NCBI GenBank assembly: GCA_002508315.1
Contig: DAHE01000046.1
Span: 13,270 to 19,377, forward strand
DNA: 6,108 nucleotides
Origin: Thermocladium sp. UBA166
GTDB taxonomy: Archaea > Thermoproteota > Thermoprotei > Thermoproteales > Thermocladiaceae
Direction: 5' to 3'
The notes under the pieces are model-generated. The model was not told the origin of the DNA. It did not search any database and saw only the letters and a list, made by a program, of their open reading frames with translations. The translations under genes were made by a program, and so were the position numbers. This document shows, piece by piece, positions 1 through 5,053 of the stretch. The stretch's first letter is position 1. Each line of letters starts with the position of its first letter.

Positions 1-1189
1 GCTGAACCTCTCGCTTGCCTACCAGCACGAATTTGAGGGAGCCCAGCCGGGACGCGTAGTCTAAGGCCGACCTCAAGCTCTTATCGCCCAAGTCAAGTAT
101 TACATTGAAGCCGCGGGACCTCAGGGAGTTGGCTAGCTTAATGCCTATGTCCATCAATGATGGGTCCATGGCGTACACGTAGTAATCCACAGAGTTACCG
201 CTGGCTTGGGGATTCATGGCCAGGAAAACCCGCTCAACACCTATGGCGAAGCCCGTTGCCGGCACGTCTTGACCGCTGTATATCTTTATTAAATCATCAT
301 ACCGCCCCCCACCCCCCACTGATAACCCGTAATTCCCCAGGAATAGTTCGAACACGAAGCCAGTGTAGTAATCCAGCCCCCGCACTATTCCCAAGTTAAG
401 TCGTACTTGCTTCCCAACGCCGTAGCTATCCAATGCGTGGAAGAGAGATTCATGGTAATTAACCAAATCATCGCCCGCCCCCGCCTCCCTGATAGCATTG
501 CCCGCCTCGGGGAGAGGCACGTCTATGCTGGCTGCCGCAACCAGATTATAAGCAGCCTCCCTGGGGAGACCCTCATCCATTATTAGCTTCACTATCTCCT
601 CATCGCTTACCTTCCCCCTCTTATCCAACGCCCGCAGAACCCCTGGGCGAGATCGGGACGGCACGCCGTTCCTATCCAGCAGGCGATCTATCACTCTCCT
701 ATCGCTCACCCTCGCCGTGGCATCCACAGCGCCGGCCCGCTGCAGCGAGATGAGGGATAGGGCAAGCACCTCGGCGTCCGATGCCGTGGTCGATGAACCT
801 ATTAATTCCACTCCATATTGATGGAATTCCCTATAGCGGCCTTGCTGGGGCTCATCGTACCTCCACACCTTCGTAGCGTAATAGAACCTGATGGGCTTCG
901 GCAGGTCCTGGCGGTATGATACTACCCTGGCCGCGGGGACGGTCATGTCGAACCGCAGCCCAAGCTCCCTGCCCGCCTTATCCTTGAAGTAATAGATCTC
1001 ATTAACTACGTCGGGACCGGCCTTGGCCTTCAACACCTCGAAATTCTCGACGGCCGGGGTCTCTATTCTCCTATACCCGAAGCTCTCCGCCGCCGCGGAG
1101 AACTTAGCCATTAGGCTCACCAATCCATCGTATTGCGGCGGCAGCCAATCATTCATGCCGCGGGGCGGATGTAGCGTTCTTTCATCCAT
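1..1189 (-). CDS. hisS: Histidyl-tRNA synthetase, C-terminus cut off by the window edge
   Basis: Class II aminoacyl-tRNA synthetase that charges tRNA-His with histidine in the cytoplasm. The frame is open for 396 codons from the ATG to the left edge; the family is usually about 415-430 residues, so roughly the last 20-35 are missing. Visible features: N-terminal PPRGMNDWLP (8-17), archaeal-style LRFDMTVPAARV (78-89), class II motif 2 with the RYDEPQQGRYREFHQ stretch (110-124), the histidine-binding signature IVRGLDYYTG (268-277), a glycine-rich GGGGRYDDL (292-300), motif 3 TGFAIGVERV (312-321) and the start of the anticodon-binding domain (about 334 onward, with DKSLRSALDYASRLG). An in-frame GTG two codons upstream (1195) is an alternative start; it lies about 25 nt from the TATA element against about 31 nt for the ATG, so GTG with a leaderless mRNA is quite possible. 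The upstream in-frame stop is at 1220-1222. Confidence 0.97.
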   Translation of the reverse strand, partial: MDERTLHPPRGMNDWLPPQYDGLVSLMAKFSAAAESFGYRRIETPAVENFEVLKAKAGPDVVNEIYYFKDKAGRELGLRFDMTVPAARVVSYRQDLPKPIRFYYATKVWRYDEPQQGRYREFHQYGVELIGSSTTASDAEVLALSLISLQRAGAVDATARVSDRRVIDRLLDRNGVPSRSRPGVLRALDKRGKVSDEEIVKLIMDEGLPREAAYNLVAAASIDVPLPEAGNAIREAGAGDDLVNYHESLFHALDSYGVGKQVRLNLGIVRGLDYYTGFVFELFLGNYGLSVGGGGRYDDLIKIYSGQDVPATGFAIGVERVFLAMNPQASGNSVDYYVYAMDPSLMDIGIKLANSLRSRGFNVILDLGDKSLRSALDYASRLGSLKFVLVGKREVQ

Positions 1190-1212
1190 TGACACTGGCC
1201 GTAGATGCGCTG

Positions 1213-1225
1213 TAACTATTTAAGG
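1213..1225. promoter_or_regulatory. Candidate shared divergent TATA element for hisS and the EamA transporter
   Basis: The short divergent gap holds one AT-rich core. Read forward it is TATTTAAG (1217-1224), centred about 25 nt before the transporter ATG at 1245. Read on the minus strand it is CTTAAATAG, centred about 25 nt before the GTG and 31 nt before the ATG of hisS. No second AT-rich element lies between the two starts, so the quasi-palindrome probably directs both genes, each with a leaderless or nearly leaderless transcript. This is inferred from spacing; no transcription start is known. Confidence 0.5.
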
Positions 1226-1244
1226 TTTGGCCGAGGGACCGACC

Positions 1245-2117
1245 ATGCGTGCGCTGGCGTTGGCATCGCTTATCACGGCGGCGGTAGCAATTTCTTGGGC
1301 ATCCATCTTGATACTGCTCTCCGGCGCGAACTCCATAACTATCTCCTTTTGGAGGCTGGCAATAGCGTCGCTCGCCCTCATGCCGCTTGCCTGGAATAAG
1401 CTCAAGTCCATCGAGTTCAAGGCGGTGAAGTGGCTCTTGATATCGGGAATTGGGCTGGCCGTGCACTTCGTCACTTGGATAACCTCCCTGTTCTATACAA
1501 CCGTCGCTGCCAGCACCACTATAGTGTCCACCTACGTAATATTCGTACTGCCACTTACACAATTAGCAGGTCGCAGGGAGACGACTAGGAACACCGTGGT
1601 AGGCACTGTAACGGCGTTGATCGGAGTCGCCGTGATAGCGTACGGTAATTACGGGGGAGGCTGGGGCTCGGTCTTGGGCGATGTATTGGCCATGGCTGGA
1701 TCCATAAGTGGTGCTCTGTACTTCGTCTCCGGAAAGTCGGCCAGGGAGTACATGGATACAGCATCGTATGGAGCCACCGTGTATGGCATTGGGGCCATGA
1801 TAGTGCTTCTAATTGCCTTATTGCTACACGTAGACGTATTTAGCGTGGGGATCAAGGCATGGCCCTACATCCTTCTATTGGTGGTGGGACCCATGCTGGG
1901 GGGCCACACTTTGATAAACTACTCCATAAAGTACTATAGATCCGTTACCGTAGCCACGTCGACGCTCGTGGAACCCATTGGATCAACTATTATAGCGTAC
2001 TTCCTATTGAGCCAGAGACCACCCCTCGTATCGTACATGGGAATGGCCATAACGCTGGTCAGCATATATATCGTTATCAGGGAGGAGATTGAGGCTGACC
2101 GATGGAGCTCTTCTTGA
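1245..2117 (+). CDS. EamA/DMT-superfamily membrane transporter
   Basis: Predicted integral membrane protein of 290 residues, the usual length of drug/metabolite transporters with two EamA repeats. About ten hydrophobic helices can be picked out (roughly 3-24, 32-50, 64-82, 87-108, 117-134, 145-161, 175-194, 207-222, 233-254, 261-278). Family hallmarks are the SFWRLAIASLAL segment after helix 1 (34-45), the glycine-rich start of repeat 2 (135-146, GNYGGGWGSVLG) and a late VEPIGSTIIAYFLL helix (242-255). Substrate cannot be told from sequence; members export amino acids, nucleosides, sugars or metabolites. An in-frame TTG at 1227 would add six residues (MAEGPT), but the ATG at 1245 sits about 25 nt after the TATA element and begins the first helix directly, so it is preferred. 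The 3' end overlaps the convergent nfeD gene by 41 bp. Confidence 0.88.
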   Translation: MRALALASLITAAVAISWASILILLSGANSITISFWRLAIASLALMPLAWNKLKSIEFKAVKWLLISGIGLAVHFVTWITSLFYTTVAASTTIVSTYVIFVLPLTQLAGRRETTRNTVVGTVTALIGVAVIAYGNYGGGWGSVLGDVLAMAGSISGALYFVSGKSAREYMDTASYGATVYGIGAMIVLLIALLLHVDVFSVGIKAWPYILLLVVGPMLGGHTLINYSIKYYRSVTVATSTLVEPIGSTIIAYFLLSQRPPLVSYMGMAITLVSIYIVIREEIEADRWSSS

Positions 2118-3399
2118 CCGTGACTACGTAGCCATCGAAGTCCACCACTACGATGGGATCCCCCTCCGCCACATCATCCAGTGACTTGGCTCTCCAATAC
2201 TCGCCCTCCACCTTGACAGTGCCCATTTCCCCGGCCTTGATGGAATCCACCGCGATCCCTACCTTGCCGGTGGGCAGTATCAATCGACGCGAAATGGGCT
2301 TATGCGTGACGGCCCTAGTGATGATGTATATTATGTAAGCCACCAACGCTACTATTATGGCTATTTCCACGAACAGCACGATGGAGAGCCCGGAGGGCTC
2401 GTAGCGTAGCTCGTATGATGGCGCGCTGAGGTTGGGCGCCAACAATATTATGCCCACCACTATTACGGCGGCGCCCACCCCCATTAATATGCCGTGCGCC
2501 TTCCCCCCACCATGCCACTCCAACGCTATTAGGCCGATGCCTATTATCAACAATGCGAGCGCAGCGTAGTTTATGGAGAGGCCTATTACGATTGGAATTA
2601 GGAATATGACGGCGCCTATTCCGGTTAGGTATAGATGCATTGTTATCACCCCGACCAGTATCAATAGAATTGCGAGGAACTCCAGTACTTCCTGGGTGAC
2701 GGGGTTGGATAGGGCATCATATAATTGAAATGAAATCGAGGGAGAGAGGTGAACGATATTAGGCGATCGAATGATGAGGGGCTTGCCGTTGACTTGCGTT
2801 CCATTTATTCTATACAATAATTCGGTCAAGTTGGAGGCCACTGCGTTTATGACTCCGTACCTAATCGCCTCCTCCGGGTCAAGGTTGGTATCGTTGTATA
2901 CGCAGTCACTCGCAAACGTTGCATTGCGTCCCCGATACTGAGCGGTCTCCTCGAAGTACTTGGCCACTGCATTGATTATCTTCGGCTGAGTTATGAATGT
3001 CTCCTGCCCCGTTAATGGGTTTATCTCTACTGGTTGGCATGATCCTATCACGGTTCCGGGAGCCATGGCGGCCACATCCGTGGCTAGCAACACGAGCGTT
3101 CCCCCGGACCAAGCATATGATCCGCTGGGGTAGACGTAGCCTATTGTGGTTACGTTGCTGGTCTCAAATAATTGAACTATATTCAACGCCGCATCGAGCT
3201 CCCCGCCCGGAGTCTGCATTTCTATCACTACCAGGGAACCATTGGGTAGGCCGGAGTATATGCTGGCTAACTCATCGTACGTAGTGCTGGTTATCTCTCC
3301 GCTCAAGTCATAGACGTACACGGTGGTAGCGTGGAGGAGCAGTGCCGAGAACAGCGGCAGCAGCGCGAGGGCTAGCCAAATGTACTTGGCCAGCATCAT
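2077..3399 (-). CDS. Long-form NfeD membrane serine protease (ClpP-class), slipin partner
   Basis: 440-residue NfeD1b-type protein. Order of parts: N-terminal signal/anchor helix (about 5-24); ClpP/crotonase-fold protease domain (about 26-215) with QTPGGELDAALNIVQ (62-76); a cluster of four to five membrane helices (about 236-321) and another at 337-361; then a C-terminal OB-fold NfeD domain (about 374-430) ending in a short PQSPP tail. By alignment from memory with Pyrococcus PH1510 (Ser97/Lys138), the catalytic dyad is Ser98 in AWSGGT and Lys140 in TQPK, with the conserved MAPGTVIGSC (112-121) between. The active site should face outside the cell. PH1510 cleaves the C-terminal hydrophobic part of its stomatin partner, and the gene directly upstream encodes one: its TGA overlaps this ATG as ATGA, implying coupled translation. 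A second ATG follows immediately (3396). Six N-X-S/T sequons lie in the protease domain. Confidence 0.93.
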   Translation of the reverse strand: MMLAKYIWLALALLPLFSALLLHATTVYVYDLSGEITSTTYDELASIYSGLPNGSLVVIEMQTPGGELDAALNIVQLFETSNVTTIGYVYPSGSYAWSGGTLVLLATDVAAMAPGTVIGSCQPVEINPLTGQETFITQPKIINAVAKYFEETAQYRGRNATFASDCVYNDTNLDPEEAIRYGVINAVASNLTELLYRINGTQVNGKPLIIRSPNIVHLSPSISFQLYDALSNPVTQEVLEFLAILLILVGVITMHLYLTGIGAVIFLIPIVIGLSINYAALALLIIGIGLIALEWHGGGKAHGILMGVGAAVIVVGIILLAPNLSAPSYELRYEPSGLSIVLFVEIAIIVALVAYIIYIITRAVTHKPISRRLILPTGKVGIAVDSIKAGEMGTVKVEGEYWRAKSLDDVAEGDPIVVVDFDGYVVTVKKSSIGQPQSPP

Positions 3400-4211
3400 T
3401 GCCCACTGGTTCCGCTCGCGTTGGATTCCTTCTTGCTCAGCGACATTGCTAACGCGGAGAGCGACGTGGCCTCCATAGTGTTGGGAACCACTATTATCAT
3501 GTTGTGCTCCTTAGCTATCTCCACTAGCGTATCCAATTGCCTCAGCAGCAGCGATACAGTGTTCTGGGAGTATTGTTGGGCAGCCTTCAAGTATAATTGC
3601 CCCGCCTCGTAATCCGCCTGGGCCAGTATTATCTTGCTCCTCCTTATCCTCTCCGCCTCAGCTTGGGCAGCCATGGCCCTAATCAAGGTGTCGGGCAGCC
3701 TTATGTCCTTTATGGCGACGGCATTGACCTTTATGCCCCAGGGCGAGGCGTGTTCATCAACCATGGCCGCTATCTTCTTCGCTATTTCCTCACGTTGAGT
3801 GAGGAGGGTGTCCATATCCACCATCCCTATTACGTCCCTCAGGGTGGCCGCCGCTATTGTTGCAGTTGCGCTCCTGTAATCCGAGACCGAGACCACAGTC
3901 TTCAATGGGTCTATTATCCTGAGATAAACCGCGGTATCCACAGTTACCTCCACGTTATCCCTGGTCAGTCCTTTCTGGGATGCCATATCGATCGTTATTA
4001 TCCTCAAATCTATCGTCATTACCCTATCTATTATTGGGACGACGAGGACGACCCCGGGTCCATATACTCCTATTAACTTTCCCAATCTGAACTTGACTAG
4101 ACGCTGGTACTCGGGCACTATTCTTATGGCCGATACCAGTATCGGGATCACTATTATGAGGATTATGATGACTATTACGGCGTCTATTATCAGACCTATG
4201 GGCGAAGCCAT
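3396..4211 (-). CDS. Slipin / stomatin-like SPFH-domain membrane protein
   Basis: 271-residue prokaryotic stomatin. One N-terminal membrane helix (about 6-27) is followed directly by the SPFH/band 7 domain (about 28-190): IRIVPEYQRLVKFRLGKL, the GPGVVLVVPIIDRV stretch (51-64), DNVEVTVDTAVYLRI (85-99), and RDVIGMVDMDTLLTQREEI (125-143). An Ala/Glu-rich helical segment (about 178-235, AAQAEAERIRRSKI) should form the oligomerising coiled coil, and a hydrophobic patch MIIVVPNT (238-245) matches the region cut by the NfeD protease in Pyrococcus. It probably organises membrane microdomains in partnership with the downstream protease, with which it overlaps by ATGA. The open frame extends 18 codons further up (4265), but that extension is polar and would contain the TATA box; the ATG at 4211 lies about 27 nt after a TTTTAATA box and begins the membrane helix, so it is preferred. 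Confidence 0.95.
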   Translation of the reverse strand: MASPIGLIIDAVIVIIILIIVIPILVSAIRIVPEYQRLVKFRLGKLIGVYGPGVVLVVPIIDRVMTIDLRIITIDMASQKGLTRDNVEVTVDTAVYLRIIDPLKTVVSVSDYRSATATIAAATLRDVIGMVDMDTLLTQREEIAKKIAAMVDEHASPWGIKVNAVAIKDIRLPDTLIRAMAAQAEAERIRRSKIILAQADYEAGQLYLKAAQQYSQNTVSLLLRQLDTLVEIAKEHNMIIVVPNTMEATSLSALAMSLSKKESNASGTSGQ

Positions 4212-4230
4212 GTTACCTTTATTAAATGTT

Positions 4231-4247
4231 AAGTTATTAAAACTTTT
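4231..4247 (-). promoter_or_regulatory. TATA box and purine-rich BRE-like element of the slipin-nfeD operon
   Basis: On the minus strand TTTTAATA (4242-4235) is centred about 27 nt before the slipin ATG at 4211 and is preceded by AAAAG, like an archaeal BRE. A perfect 5-bp inverted repeat with a 5-nt spacer (AAGTT at 4231-4235, AACTT at 4241-4245) overlaps the box and could be an operator, though chance is likely in AT-rich DNA. A second ATTTAATAA stretch nearer the ATG is too close to be the box. Confidence 0.55.
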
Positions 4248-4264
4248 GGTATTATCATAACACA

Positions 4265-4273
4265 CTTAAATAT
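4265..4273 (+). promoter_or_regulatory. TATA-like box of the small basic protein gene
   Basis: CTTAAATAT is centred about 22-23 nt before the ATG at 4292, slightly closer than the 25-27 nt seen for neighbouring genes. A second AT-rich stretch, GTTAAATAAG (4280-4289), is too close to the start to serve as the box for a leaderless transcript of this ATG. No Shine-Dalgarno sequence is visible. Confidence 0.45.
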
Positions 4274-4291
4274 CAATCGGTTAAATAAGCG

Positions 4292-4606
4292 ATGCAGAGG
4301 ATAGAGAAGAAGATAAGGAGCTACATAAACGATAGAAATAGGGTTAGGAACGCCATCACTGGATACCTAAGAAACGTGCTGAATTCATCGAAGGGCGACT
4401 GCATAACCATAACCACGGCTAAGATAATGAATGAATACCAATTGCAGAGACGAGATCTACCGCTGCTTCGATTAATGCTCTGGGACTTCATGGTAAAAGT
4501 GGGAACCACGGCTCGAAAGAGCAAGAGAAACGTTTACAGGTACGTGATATGCGGAGAGGACATAAATAAGCTGGAGGCCGCGCTCAACGATAAAGGCAAC
4601 ACATGA
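4292..4606 (+). CDS. Small, highly basic protein of unknown function, possibly nucleic-acid binding
   Basis: I do not recognise this 104-residue protein. It has about 21 Lys/Arg against about 10 Asp/Glu, no membrane helix and no signal peptide. Visible pattern: a basic N-terminal helix region (1-31), a short beta-like CITITT (37-42), amphipathic helical stretches through AKIMNEYQLQRRDLPLLRLMLW (43-64), a basic turn (TTARKSKRN, 72-80), a beta-like VYRYVIC (81-87), then a charged tail. Helix-helix-basic turn-strand order resembles a winged-helix fold, but this is inference from pattern only. Codon choice (AGG, ATA, AAG, GAG) matches neighbouring genes and a TATA-like box precedes it, which supports a real gene. 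It is divergent from the slipin-nfeD operon with an 80-bp gap, so it could regulate that operon. The reading frame ends in tandem stops, TGA TAG. Confidence 0.75.
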   Translation: MQRIEKKIRSYINDRNRVRNAITGYLRNVLNSSKGDCITITTAKIMNEYQLQRRDLPLLRLMLWDFMVKVGTTARKSKRNVYRYVICGEDINKLEAALNDKGNT

Positions 4607-4616
4607 TAGCTCTCTA

Positions 4617-4943
4617 TTAAACCACTGCCTTAGCAACATCAATGCTATTATTAGTCCTCCCTATCAATATATTGTGGGCATAACACGCCATACGGGTGGC
4701 GCGGGATATATTGAGCGCCACTGCCTTGTACCTCAGTATAACTAATGGCAATGCATACCTGCTGGCGTCCCATATCTCAATGAATACCGTATTATCCTTG
4801 CCCACCACGTGTATCTCTGACCCATCATACGCGCTCCGCAGTACGTACCTAACCCCATTACTGAACCTGCGCCTCTCTATTGAACCATCCAGGCACTCCA
4901 TGGCTATGGAATTCACGATGTTGCCGGCCACATCTACATGCAT
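4617..4943 (-). CDS. Hypothetical 108-residue protein
   Basis: I do not recognise this protein. It appears beta-rich and soluble: alternating patterns such as GVRYVLRSAYDGSEIHVVG (30-48), NTVFIEIW (51-58) and LPLVILRYKAVALNIS (65-80), then a helix-like ATRMACYAHNILIG (82-95). There is no signal peptide or obvious membrane helix. Cys17 and Cys87 are the only cysteines. A 98-codon frame on the opposite strand (4696-4992) competes, but this strand is favoured because its codon use matches neighbouring genes and a TTTTTAAG box lies about 26 nt before the ATG, the spacing expected of a leaderless archaeal mRNA. It converges on the small basic gene with only 10 bp between stops, and ends in tandem stops, TAA TAG. 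No function can be assigned. Confidence 0.72.
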   Translation of the reverse strand: MHVDVAGNIVNSIAMECLDGSIERRRFSNGVRYVLRSAYDGSEIHVVGKDNTVFIEIWDASRYALPLVILRYKAVALNISRATRMACYAHNILIGRTNNSIDVAKAVV

Positions 4944-4965
4944 TGAAAGCCAAGCCGCTTCGTCG

Positions 4966-4977
4966 CTTAAAAATATA
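4966..4977 (-). promoter_or_regulatory. TATA box of the 108-residue protein gene
   Basis: On the minus strand TATATTTTTAAG (4977-4966) lies upstream of the ATG at 4943; the TTTTTAAG part is centred 26-27 nt from the A of the ATG. This is the clearest spacing in the window and is the main reason for preferring the minus-strand gene here. Confidence 0.6.
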
Positions 4978-5023
4978 CTGCAGATGACCTAGGAGATGAG
5001 GTGCTTAAAGCAGGACGCGAAAG

Positions 5024-5033
5024 AAATAAATAA
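5024..5033 (+). promoter_or_regulatory. TATA-like box of the aldolase gene
   Basis: AAATAAATAA is preceded by purine-rich GCGAAAG, BRE-like, and is centred about 25-26 nt before the ATG at 5054. It is only about 14 nt before the in-frame GTG at 5042. The spacing therefore supports the ATG. A weaker GCTTAAAGC (5003-5011), a small inverted repeat, lies about 35 nt before the GTG and could be either an alternative box or an operator. Confidence 0.5.
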
Positions 5034-5053
5034 CACGCGTCGTGCAACGGCGT

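Noticed and set aside
157..399. Plus-strand open frame of 80 codons opposite hisS
   Set aside because: Pro/Arg/Ser/His-rich antisense translation; the minus strand carries unmistakable HisRS motifs throughout.
1182..1562. Minus-strand open frame of 126 codons opposite the transporter
   Set aside because: Low-quality composition rich in Gly, Arg and Tyr, and the plus strand encodes an evident ten-helix transporter; it would also cross the hisS promoter.
2400..2680. Recurring CCTATTA/CTATTA strings that look like short repeats
   Set aside because: They are the complement of ATA/GGC/GGG-type codons in the membrane helices of NfeD and are irregularly spaced, so they reflect codon use rather than a repeat array.
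2997..3284. Plus-strand open frame of 95 codons opposite the NfeD protease domain
   Set aside because: Trp/Arg/Pro-rich shadow of a conserved protease domain, with no promoter.
3597..4076. Plus-strand open frame of 159 codons antisense to the slipin gene
   Set aside because: Its translation is unusually rich in Tyr, His and Gly, as expected for the complement of ATA/GTA-rich coding DNA, while the minus strand encodes a clear SPFH protein.
4212..4265. 18-codon N-terminal extension of the slipin
   Set aside because: It would encode a polar, Asn-rich stretch before the membrane helix and would place the TATA box inside the coding region.
4696..4992. Plus-strand open frame of 98 codons opposite the 108-residue gene
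   Set aside because: Serine/leucine/threonine-rich composition typical of antisense frames, no promoter before it, and it would run across the well-spaced TATA box of the minus-strand gene.
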